Made by a program: the position numbers and the translations under genes. Positions 1 through 6,153 of a DNA stretch of 21,279 bases are shown here, piece after piece. The notes under the pieces are model-generated. The model saw nothing but the letters and a program-made list of their open reading frames with translations, was not told the origin of the DNA and did no database searches. Origin of the DNA: CAZAQS01 sp964486825. Lineage in GTDB: Bacteria; Chloroflexota; Anaerolineae; Anaerolineales; UBA4823. Numbering within the stretch: position 1 is the stretch's first letter; every line of letters begins with the position of its first letter. The DNA lies in contig CAZAQS010000059.1 in assembly GCA_964486825.1 (NCBI GenBank), positions 1 to 21,279 on the forward strand, given 5' to 3'.

Positions 1-127
1 GCGCTGATACCTGCCACAATTCGCGCCGCTCGATGAAGCTTGTGTCGAATTGATCCAATCCATTCGCGGCTTCACTTAACTTTACAAAGACGGAAATCGT
101 GCCATCCGATCTGACAGATTCGACTTC
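1..127 (-). pseudogene. Open reading frame running off the left edge (unrecognised fragment)
   Basis: The minus strand is open from just after a TAA at 128-130 to the window's left end, about 42 codons. The translation has a coding-like composition (it includes SDGTISVFVKLSEAANGL and DTSFIERRELWQVSA). No ATG or GTG with a ribosome binding site is visible after the TAA, so this is either an internal piece of a decayed gene or a gene using an unusual start. I do not recognise the family. It lies downstream of the GNAT gene on the same strand. Coding status is inferred only from composition. Confidence 0.25.
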
Positions 128-151
128 TTAATAATTATTCTACTGCAGGGA

Positions 152-679
152 CTAATCGATCGACCGCTGCATCACGAGCACCTGGTGTTGGATGCCTCCA
201 TGGCTCGAGGTCTTCCTATCGATCAAGATGAACCCTAACCTCTCCCAGAAAACCAGTGCTCTGGGATTGGATTCCAGGACGCCCAGCTGGACCTGGGTGG
301 CGCCTTGTTCGATGATCCAGTTTTCGAAAGCCCTGTAGAACTGCTCTCCAATCCCCGCGCCACGGAACTCAGGCGCCAAAAGCTGCAATCCCAGCCACCA
401 TACACCTTCAACTGGGTAGTCCTTGACAGCATCGATCAAACCGATCATTTCGCCGGATTGGTCGAAAATCCCGATCAAGTATTTATCATCCAGTGTCCTG
501 CCAGGCGGCAGGCTGGCGATCAGCATTTCGGCTTCGTTGGAGCTGGGGGGCGATCCAGAGACCAGCTCGATATAATCGGCGCACTGCTCGATCAAGCTCT
601 GTAAAGCAGGTAGATCGATAAAGGTGAGCAACCTGGCATGGAAGCCGGCAATCGTGGGTGGGAAGGGAGTTTCACTCAT
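152..679 (-). CDS. GNAT family N-acetyltransferase
   Basis: 175 residues. Predicted cytoplasmic acetyl-CoA-dependent N-acetyltransferase; the acceptor substrate cannot be told from sequence. GNAT motif A is clear near residues 103-111 (PEFRGAGIG, the pyrophosphate-binding R/Q-x-x-G-x-G/A loop). It is followed by the motif B region near 138-150 (NPRALVFWERLGF), typical of a GNAT C-terminal half. The reading frame continues 64 codons upstream, but the start at MSETPFPP is preferred because it gives a normal GNAT length, follows a weak AAAGA-type site in the preceding bases, and the upstream translation has no domain character. It is one of the few intact genes in the decayed left part of the window. 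No operon partner is obvious. Confidence 0.85.
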   Translation of the reverse strand: MSETPFPPTIAGFHARLLTFIDLPALQSLIEQCADYIELVSGSPPSSNEAEMLIASLPPGRTLDDKYLIGIFDQSGEMIGLIDAVKDYPVEGVWWLGLQLLAPEFRGAGIGEQFYRAFENWIIEQGATQVQLGVLESNPRALVFWERLGFILIDRKTSSHGGIQHQVLVMQRSID

Positions 680-791
680 GATGTCTTTCTTTTTATCCAG
701 TCTCGAAGGAAGGCAATCCGATGGATTGTAGCATGATGATTTCAAGTGTGAATGATTGTACAGGAGGGAAGGTGGAATTTCAATCACCAAC

Positions 792-1182
792 TTATTTGAC
801 GGACACCTGGCCGTTGGTGGGTGCTGTAAAGCTGTAGTCCATTTCTGGTCCGTGCTCGGGCCAGCTAACAACCGGGTATATATCTAGCTGGTCGGTGGCA
901 GACGGAGTGGAGGTATCTCCCCGAACTGCATCTCCACAGGAAATTTGGGTAGCCGGCAGGCAGAGTGTGGATAGGTTGACGCTGGTGATGATGACTTCGA
1001 CTTCCTGCTCGTTGAGCGGTGGCTCCCCGTTGTCCATCCAAAGGTTCAGGATAACCACAATATTGTCCTGCTCTTGAGGGATATTTGGTCCGGAATAAGT
1101 CCAGCTTCTGAGCAGGCGGCTGGGTCATTGAAGCGGTGGGGACCGTAGCAGGCGAAGTTATATGAGAAAACCTCCGCCCCAT
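792..1182 (-). pseudogene. Probable remnant of a secreted/lipoprotein-type gene
   Basis: Two overlapping minus-strand frames join into one plausible protein. The upstream frame (from an ATG at 1180-1182) reads a Pro/Thr/Ser-rich stretch, ITSPATVPTASMTQPPAQ. A second frame, open from 1124 down to a TAA at 792-794, reads a beta-rich domain including SGPNIPQEQDNIVVILNLW, NEQEVEVIITSVNLSTLCL and MDYSFTAPTNGQVSVK. A P/T-rich linker before a beta-sandwich is common in lipoproteins of Chloroflexota, but there is no signal peptide or lipobox here. The frames meet near 1100, which suggests a frameshift. The family is not recognised. The alternative is that only the 792-1124 frame was ever coding. Confidence 0.35.
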
Positions 1183-1577
1183 GTCACAGGCCGTCGATCT
1201 GGCGCAGTTTGAGGTGCAGACGACTGGTTATACGGAGGGGGGCCGACTAGATTGCGCATAGAAATCCAAATCCGAGCAATTTTTTCCGCCTGTGAGTTAT
1301 TTGCTGATTTGGCTTATGTATAGGAAGTTATCAAGCTGGCCTTGAAGGTCACCGGCGCGGTTATTTGTTTTGGAATACAGGCTTTCCTTGTTTTTGAATC
1401 TCCTGCGCGCTGCTTTGGTTTGGCTTTTGCTCTTTCCCTGTAGATCCTTTCCAAAGGAATCGTGGCTGCATTCCTTCACTTTGCTTTGATTCACCTTTTT
1501 CATTCCTTTCTTCATGAAACTGATTTTGAAAACGACGATAGGTTACTGACCACCAAAACCACAAATGCAAATCCATA
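1183..1577. other. Stretch with no supportable gene
   Basis: Several short open frames occur on both strands. One is a very lysine- and glutamine-rich 72-codon frame at 1297-1515 (minus). Another is a 26-codon plus-strand frame at 1181-1261 starting MSQAVDLAQFEVQ. None has a convincing ribosome binding site, recognisable domain or conserved motif. Given the remnants on both sides, this is best read as decayed or non-coding DNA. Confidence 0.3.
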
Positions 1578-1757
1578 TCACCCTCCTTTGGCTAATGCTG
1601 AGACCAGGAGTAGAAAGCCTGTTTCCAACGGCTTGTTAGCCAAATCTCTCGCCACGCTTCCGTAGAGCGCCAGTACACCCCAGGTCCCGGCCTGTAGGAT
1701 GCCCATCAAGATCGAGTAGTAAGCCACAGTTTTGCCATTTCTGTCTCCGATTGATTT
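1578..1757 (-). pseudogene. Fragment of a membrane protein interrupted by TGA
   Basis: Between a TAG (1758-1760) and a TGA (1578-1580) the minus strand encodes 59 residues that look like two hydrophobic helices with a polar loop. The segment includes GKTVAYYSILMGILQAGTWG, LALYGSVARDLA and ETGFLLLVSALAKGG. Immediately after the TGA the same frame continues with another hydrophobic helix, YGFAFVVLVVSNLSSF, before a second stop. An in-frame stop between two membrane segments of coding-like sequence suggests a degraded multi-pass protein. No start codon with a ribosome binding site is present. The family is unknown. Confidence 0.45.
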
Positions 1758-1814
1758 CTAGAATTTAGTCACTCACAGTTTGGCTATAGCATACTGCCAG
1801 TCCAGTAAAAAACC

Positions 1815-1949
1815 GTTAAAGGCGCCGTTAAACGCTGCGTTAAATATAGACACGCCACTCAGGGAGTGGCAGCTGAAATTGCTTTTAGCTGATTACGAAG
1901 GGGGTAAATTCTGGAAGTGTTTTAACGCCTGGCTTAACGTTTCTTTACC
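1815..1949. repeat. GTTAAA direct repeats at 12-bp period with inverted copies downstream
   Basis: GTTAAA occurs at 1815-1820, 1827-1832 and 1839-1844, exactly 12 bp apart, with GC-rich spacers (GGCGCC, CGCTGC). About 76 bp downstream the reverse-complement motif appears with the same period: TTTAAC at 1921-1926 and CTTAAC at 1933-1938, with a weaker TTTACC at 1944-1949. GTTAAACGCTGCGTTAAA and TTTAACGCCTGGCTTAAC are near inverted copies. The array lies upstream of the gene starting at 2000, so an operator for a multimeric regulator is possible. A transposon-end remnant is the alternative. Confidence 0.45.
1854..1870. other. Perfect 7-bp stem hairpin/palindrome
   Basis: GCCACTC (1854-1860), loop AGG, GAGTGGC (1864-1870). 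It lies between the two GTTAAA blocks, upstream of the 2000-2461 gene. It has no following T-run, so it is not an intrinsic terminator. It could be an operator dyad or chance. Confidence 0.3.
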
Positions 1950-1999
1950 GCTGGATGGATAAACTCAAGACAACCAACAAGAACATCAGGAGAACACCT

Positions 2000-2461
2000 A
2001 TGAGCTTACTATACCGGATTCGAGTCAAAAACCATTTAGGAACCTATTGGAAGCAGTGGTTCGAAAAAATGACTGTCATAAACCTGGAGAACGGCCTGAC
2101 CGAGCTGGTTGGCCCTGTCAAAGACCAGGATGCTTTGCACTGTATACTCGAAAAAATTCGAGACTTGAACCTGACCCTGGTCGCTGTAGAGAGCGAGGGG
2201 GAAAAGCAATATATCAGGGAAGTGGCCTTTGATAAAAATGAAGGAATGGTTTATGAAATCAAAGTCAAGGCCAGCGGAGAACCGTGGTGGGCGGGCTGGT
2301 TTGAAGAGGTGGACATCCTTTCGTTGGAGAACGACGAGTTCCTGCTGATTGTCATCCTGAAGGACCACCCAGCTCTGCACGGGCTGCTAGATCGAATACG
2401 CGCCGCGCACCTGACTCTGCTCTCACTCAATAGGGTGCCTACTCCTCATAATTCAGTCTGA
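2000..2461 (+). CDS. Tandem-duplicated small-domain protein, function unknown
   Basis: 153 residues. The start at 2000 is chosen because AGGAGA (1988-1993) sits 6 nt upstream; an earlier in-frame ATG at 1955 lacks such a site. The protein consists of two copies of one ~70-residue domain. Copy 1 begins YRIRVKNHLGTYWKQWFE and contains LTELVGPVKDQDALHCIL and KIRDLNLTLVAVE. Copy 2 begins YEIKVKASGEPWWAGWFEE and contains LLIVILKDHPALHGLLDR and RAAHLTLLSLNRV. Single-copy ~75-residue proteins of this pattern (YxIRVxGHL...WSEWFEG...DQAALHGLLxKIRDLGLxLLSV) are, from memory, common uncharacterised proteins in Chloroflexota and Actinomycetota, so this looks like a fused duplication. No signal peptide or membrane segment. 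The function is unknown, and the duplicate has lost the GP of the LxGPxxDQ motif. Confidence 0.82.
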   Translation: MSLLYRIRVKNHLGTYWKQWFEKMTVINLENGLTELVGPVKDQDALHCILEKIRDLNLTLVAVESEGEKQYIREVAFDKNEGMVYEIKVKASGEPWWAGWFEEVDILSLENDEFLLIVILKDHPALHGLLDRIRAAHLTLLSLNRVPTPHNSV

Positions 2462-2475
2462 GATGGAAAATGACC

Positions 2476-2955
2476 TTATTCAAGAGAAGAGGCGAAGGGA
2501 ATGCTTGCAGGGGGGCAGCAGTATCCGCAGTTGCGGCGTGTACTGCTACCCGGTGCGTCCCTTGCCGGCGAATGTACCCAGCGACCCACATAGAAAAAGT
2601 TTCGCAGATTGACATCCTCAGAGAACTTAAAATGCGGGTTTCCAGTCGGATCCCAACTCCAACCGGCAGTCGCCCCACGCCAATTGCCGGTATATCTTTC
2701 GTAGGTTGGTGGGGAGGCCGCCTCCATAACCTCAATATGCCTGTTTAGACCAGGTATAAACTTCTCTGCCTGACGGACCAATACCTTGGCCCAGTCTTGT
2801 TTATACTGCCTGTATTCTTCCTTTGAGAGTTTTTCCCATTCATCATAAGGACTGAACATGGCGATCCAGAGTGCATGTTTACCGGGTGGTGATATGAATT
2901 CGTCGTATTATTCGTACGGTTCCTTAACGTTGACATACATGCTGAATGTCCTCTA
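2476..2955 (-). pseudogene. Decayed phytoene-desaturase/CrtISO-like FAD oxidoreductase (C-terminal remnant)
   Basis: Read on the minus strand, the frame encodes TFSMYVNVKEPYE, a TAA stop (2908-2910), YDEFISPPGKHALWIAMF, then DEWEKLSKEEYRQYK, FIPGLNRHIEVMEAASP, TYERYTGNWRGATAGW and NLRNFFYVGRWVHSP. The series PGL..HIEV...ATP.TYERYTGNW.G...W...LxNFFYVGxWV is the C-terminal signature of carotenoid isomerase/phytoene-desaturase-like FAD-dependent oxidoreductases. Damage includes TAA at 2908, TAG at 2953-2955, and shifted frames after GRWVHSP: the second frame reads VAVHAATADTAA and the original frame returns as SIPFASS. The FAD-binding N-terminus is absent from the window. In the same frame further upstream, to 3111, lies an unrecognised open stretch (HEWQGRDGQRLLTIDILSK). 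Confidence 0.65.
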
Positions 2956-3165
2956 CTCGGCTTCTTCCGGATGAAAGCACCGCTCATACACGAAACTCAG
3001 TTTATGGATCTTTAACGCTTTTTTATCTTTTGACTTTGATAATATGTCTATGGTTAACAAACGCTGCCCATCCCGGCCTTGCCATTCGTGCTGTAAGGGG
3101 TACCCAGCCATGAGTATTAAAAGCCCGATTTATTACCCCGGAACCAAACCAGGCTTTCTGCATAG

Positions 3166-3931
3166 TGGCACCCATTTGTGGAGATGCGACCGGCTATTTC
3201 AGCTTACTTTATCCACCAGGAATTTTCTTGGATCACCAATCTATATTTTTTGAACTTGGACCTGCGGCGCAGCACGATCTTGGAGTCGATAAAATCGGTG
3301 CTGCTTTCACTGCAGACCAGGAACAACAAGCGGATTGGTGAACTGAAAAATATTGTGAACTGTATTGAAGGATTGGGAGAGATCTTCGCAGAAGTAGAAG
3401 GCAGTGTAAACTCCCTGGGATTTCGCACCCTTAAAGAAGAAATCGGGAATATACAGAACGATCCTGCCTATCAAAACCTGGTCAGAGAACTGCCTGACCT
3501 GCTCTCTAAACTACGCACCTGTGCAAGCATTACGATTGGCGTCAATCTGGATGCCAGCCTGCAGCCAGTCCAGGCGGCGCTGCTTTCAGTCAATGAGGAT
3601 CCCTTTACCGAGCAGTCCATATTGAACAAATTGTTCGGAATCAGAAAAGATCATGAAGGTATTGCGCCGCTACACACTGTACCGCTTACACGAACTGGCA
3701 AACCGTGTGGATGTTCTCAATGACTCTGTACCTTGGGATAGCAAGATTATCAGTGTAGTTTCTTCCCCTGTAGATATCGATATGCCACCTGCTGGAGATG
3801 AGGTAATGCGCACATATAAGGTGGAAGTCCGGCCCCCACAGGGACAGAGCTATACCCGCGAGATTGCTGGGCGCTACGGCATCAGTTACCAACAACTAGA
3901 GAAAATTTTATCCAAGCGTGGAGCATTCTAG
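3166..3931 (+). pseudogene. MutS-like protein remnant lacking the ATPase core
   Basis: After a TAG (3163-3165) a frame reads FIHQEFSWITNLYFLNLDLR, IGELKNIVNCIEGLGEIFAE, LVRELPDLLSKLRTCASITI and GVNLDASLQPVQAALLSVNE, ending in GIAPLHTVP and a stop at 3721-3723. This resembles the helical core/clamp part of MutS-related ATPases. A second frame, ending with the TAG at 3929-3931, reads YRLHELANRVDVLNDSVP, SKIISVVSSPVDIDMPP, RTYKVEVRPPQGQSY and REIAGRYGISYQQLEKIL. That corresponds to the extreme C-terminus of the same family, after the H(E)LA step of the ATPase domain. The region normally between them, with Walker A, Walker B and the ABC-like signature, is missing, and the join near 3680 is out of frame. 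The family call comes from motif recall; the missing ATPase is seen directly. Confidence 0.6.
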
Positions 3932-3999
3932 GAGAGCGAACTGCCCGAGAGAAAATCAAACGCCATTACTCTGGGAAGAATCCAGTGGTAGGAGAATTT

Positions 4000-4203
4000 T
4001 CAACCAGGCACTACTTTCGTCGAACGCGCCAATGATTGGCGCATTTTCTCGATCTGCTCAGGAGAAAAGAGGTTGTTAAATTCACTTGAGTGATTTTCCT
4101 GAATATGAACGAGGGCTTTCTCCGTCACCTCTTCTTGTGTCTCACCCTTTATCATGAATGAGCAGTTTAATCCCATATCCTTGCATGAATATCTATATAA
4201 CAT
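4000..4203 (-). CDS. DUF1059 family small protein
   Basis: 67 residues from the chosen start. The pattern YRYSCKDMGLNCSFMIKGET followed by EEVTEKALVHIQENH matches DUF1059 proteins (a cysteine/aspartate start, x-C-x-F near residue 12-14, then an amphipathic helix with a His). Function is unknown in the family. The start at 4203 places the domain at residue 2, as in typical members of 55-70 residues, and has GAGGA 5 nt upstream. A longer frame starts at 4296 (MSKPMIKNHSRSS) and has its own AGAGGA site 6 nt upstream, giving 98 residues with a basic N-terminal extension. Both starts are plausible and cannot be separated by sequence. The gene converges with the MutS-like remnant and stands alone. 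Confidence 0.75.
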   Translation of the reverse strand: MLYRYSCKDMGLNCSFMIKGETQEEVTEKALVHIQENHSSEFNNLFSPEQIEKMRQSLARSTKVVPG

Positions 4204-4380
4204 TGTTTCCTCATGCGTATTTCCAAATTTATGCCCTCGCACCTGGGAATACCTTAAACTGGAACGAGAGTGGTTCTTAATCATTGGTTTAGACATTATA
4301 GTCCTCTTATGCTTGATTAGCACATCGGACTCTTCGCTATTGGTCACTCCTTAAGTCGCGTCGACGGCTCTTATCCGCTC

Positions 4381-4419
4381 GGCTGGGGAGGAAACCTGCC
4401 ACTCCATGGTCCCCCAGCC
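4381..4419. other. 8-bp inverted repeat
   Basis: GGCTGGGG (4381-4388) and CCCCAGCC (4412-4419) are separated by 23 nt. It lies upstream of the DUF1059 gene (which reads leftward from 4296 or 4203), with no T-run after either arm. It may be a folded leader element or a coincidence. Confidence 0.2.
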
Positions 4420-4444
4420 TCCGTGGAAAAACAATGGACCAGAT

Positions 4445-4594
4445 TTATACAATTTGCCCGGCCTCAACAAACGCACCCCAGGCGATCAATCCTACACCTA
4501 GCAAAAGGCCTATGAATTCTGCTGGATTGAGGCGAAATTCACGCCATGAGTGCAGCCGGTCAACCCGCATACTCCACCAGGACGCTGCTGCCAT
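4445..4594 (-). CDS. Possible 49-residue membrane peptide or membrane-protein fragment
   Basis: A short minus-strand frame from an ATG at 4592-4594 encodes a basic, tryptophan-containing N-terminus (MAAASWWSMRVDRLHSWREF), then PAEFIGLLLGVGLIAWGAFV, which would form one transmembrane helix, and ends GQIV. The composition is convincing, but no Shine-Dalgarno precedes the ATG. It may be a small membrane protein or the tail of a decayed one. It overlaps a plus-strand open frame of poor composition, which I consider a shadow. Confidence 0.3.
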   Translation of the reverse strand: MAAASWWSMRVDRLHSWREFRLNPAEFIGLLLGVGLIAWGAFVEAGQIV

Positions 4595-4684
4595 AGATAA
4601 TGAGGTGACAGTGAGGCTGCAACGATTGCGGAATCAAGAAAACGAATTCTTATATACGAAAGCGTTCTTGCTCTCCGAGTTTAG

Positions 4685-5013
4685 TTCCAACAACCAACCA
4701 CTCGAGAAACCCTGGCAGCCCTGTTCTTGCCCGAATTCGACCAGCAACACGCCCTCTCAAACCTGCGGCGCAACCTGTCTTCACTTGCCAGCAGCCTGCC
4801 GCCCAATCTCTTAGTGATCGACCGGGAACGAGTGGGCTTGCGGATTGGCGAAGTGGTTCAAGTAGATGTGGACCAGTTCCACGATATGCTGGCTCGGACG
4901 AAGGCGCCAAACTGGAGAGCTTGATCGAGCGTGGGAAACAGCAGGGCATGTGGCAGGAACCGGAATTGTCTACATATGTTGATGAGGTATTGCTTGCATT
5001 CAAACTGGGATAG
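4685..5013 (+). pseudogene. Remnant of a BTAD/SARP-type transcriptional regulator N-terminus
   Basis: After a TAG (4682-4684) the plus strand reads TTRETLAALFLPEFDQQHAL, SNLRRNLSSLASSLPP, NLLVIDRERVGLRIGEVV and QVDVDQFHDML, to a stop at 4922-4924. This matches the winged-helix/BTAD start of AfsR/SARP-like regulators (RDxLAxLFWPExxxxxARxxLRRxLSxL...Lx.DRxxVxL...VDVxxF) and is analogous to residues 47-107 of the intact regulator at 16747-20115. Near 4897 another frame takes over (DEGAKLESLIERGKQQGMW, then ELSTYVDEVLLAFKLG, stop 5011-5013); I do not recognise that piece. The beginning and all downstream domains (NB-ARC, TPR) are missing. Confidence 0.6.
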
Positions 5014-5061
5014 CTTGAAATAGGGCGTAGATCGTTTCGCCCCTGGATCTGTGTACATCAC

Positions 5062-5090
5062 AAGCCTGTTAAAAACAGGCTTATGATTTT
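5062..5090 (+). terminator. Rho-independent terminator-like hairpin
   Basis: AAGCCTGTT (5062-5070), loop AAA, AACAGGCTT (5074-5082), a perfect 9-bp stem, followed by ATGATTTTT, a short imperfect T-run. It would end plus-strand transcription from the BTAD remnant and lies about 90 bp upstream of the next intact gene. Confidence 0.5.
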
Positions 5091-5175
5091 TAACGAAAGC
5101 CCCTCTCTGTTTAACGATTTTTTTCCATTACGAATGTATGCTGTGGTTATAGAAAAAACGGAAAGGAGAAACAAA

Positions 5176-5376
5176 ATGTTTACAAAAATTATTTTAGTGT
5201 TCATCATCCTATGGTTGCTTCTCCAGCGGGAAGATACTCAACCAACATATATAGACGCCCACCCTAGTCGAGAAACCAGCTTGGAAGATGAGAATTGGAA
5301 TAAAGATGAGCTAAATAGTTCTCAGGCTGCCGAAGTCGTTGAAACCTGGACCCTTCTGACTCCTCCGTCCTCATAA
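5176..5376 (+). CDS. Small membrane-anchored acidic protein, unknown function
   Basis: 66 residues. Start chosen at 5176: AAAGGAGA lies 6 nt upstream, the best ribosome binding site in this region; an earlier in-frame ATG at 5083 lacks one. Residues 1-16 (MFTKIILVFIILWLLL) form one hydrophobic anchor. The rest is a hydrophilic, acidic tail (SLEDENWNKDEL near residues 35-46) with no cysteines, so export with the tail outside the membrane is possible but not proved. It follows the hairpin at 5062-5082, so it is probably transcribed from its own promoter. I do not recognise a family. The strong ribosome binding site argues that it is a real gene among remnants. Confidence 0.6.
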   Translation: MFTKIILVFIILWLLLQREDTQPTYIDAHPSRETSLEDENWNKDELNSSQAAEVVETWTLLTPPSS

Positions 5377-5505
5377 GAGGATTTCGGTTTTATTCAGACC
5401 AAAGAGGAAAGGCTATGGTTTCGAAACACCAAGGTACGGAGAAGCTGCCTTCGGAAATCCGATCGGTTGTAAGCAAGTAATGGGATTAGGATCTTACAGC
5501 ATTCA

Positions 5506-6090
5506 TTGGGAGAGAAATTATTATGGAGGAGACCAAGCTTATCACTGCTGCTCTTCAGGGTGACCTTCCAGGTTGGAGTGACCTCACTACCGGTCTCGGA
5601 AGGCAGGCACAGCGTCAGGTCTCAAGATAGCCTATCCGGTACGGACCTGCTCGTGCATGCTTACTATATATCGGCGGATGCCCCCAACCCTAATGCCTGT
5701 TGGGATTGGTTGGTCTTTTTAAGCGATCAGGCGGAGATCGTCAAGAGATTGCCAGCCCGGCGCAGTGTTGCAGCCTCCTCCTCCTGGCAAAGCAAGCAAG
5801 AGCCCGAGGCGTTGACGGCTTACCTGGCTACACTGGAGGACAGCCCCGTGCTGCCCCTTGCACCCCTTGAGAGCGGGTGGCTGGTTTACACCTATCCTTG
5901 GTTGCAGGAGGCCTTCGAGGGCGTGCTTTCTGGTACTACGGCCAGCCTTGCCCTGGAAGAAGCTCAAGCAAAGGCGGAAGCCTTTCTGGTCTGCTTATCC
6001 TCTGCAGGAGATTTCCTCCACCCAGAGGCGCTTTCAGGATGTGCAAAGTAGGTGTTTTACGACCTGTTTCGCTCTACAGGCGGTTATTAG
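5506..6090 (+). pseudogene. C-terminal remnant of an ABC sugar-type solute-binding protein
   Basis: The plus-strand frame encodes YYISADAPNPNACWDWLVFL, SDQAEIVKRLPARRSVAASS, QEPEALTAYLATLEDSPV, YPWLQEAFEGVL and LALEEAQAKAEAFLVCL. The order ISA...NPxACWxWIxFLS, then LPARRSVAxS, then the terminal LxxAQxKAExYLxCL helix is typical of the C-terminal lobe of family-1 extracellular solute-binding proteins. The N-terminal lobe, signal peptide and lipobox are absent. In the same frame a TAG at 6049-6051 follows GCAK and is followed by VFYDLFRSTGGY and a second stop at 6088-6090, so the first stop may be a Gln-to-amber change. No permease genes for a transporter are present. The nearest possible start is TTG at 5506, with no family homology there. 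Confidence 0.62.
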
Positions 6091-6153
6091 ATAGCCTGGC
6101 AAGGAGATCTATCAAGATCTTTCATCACTGACTGAAAAAGAAAGAAGGAAAAA

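Noticed and set aside
1297..1515. Minus-strand frame rich in Lys, Gln and Ser
   Set aside because: Low-complexity composition, no ribosome binding site at proper spacing, no family recognised.
1780..1962. Plus-strand open frame of 60 codons covering the GTTAAA array
   Set aside because: No ribosome binding site, and its sequence is mostly the translated repeat array. It is explained better as repeat/regulatory DNA.
4434..4814. Plus-strand 126-codon open frame
   Set aside because: Its composition (many Ser, Pro, Cys, Arg) is that of an out-of-frame reading, and it overlaps the better supported BTAD remnant frame and the minus-strand membrane peptide.
5415..5480. 22-codon frame MVSKHQGTEKLPSEIRS with a purine-rich upstream site
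   Set aside because: Too short and unconserved to judge. It may be a remnant, but no evidence beyond an AGGAAAGG site.
6108..6125. Repeated AGATCT separated by 4 nt before the CPBP gene
   Set aside because: Self-complementary 6-mers that occur by chance often; no further structure supports an operator.
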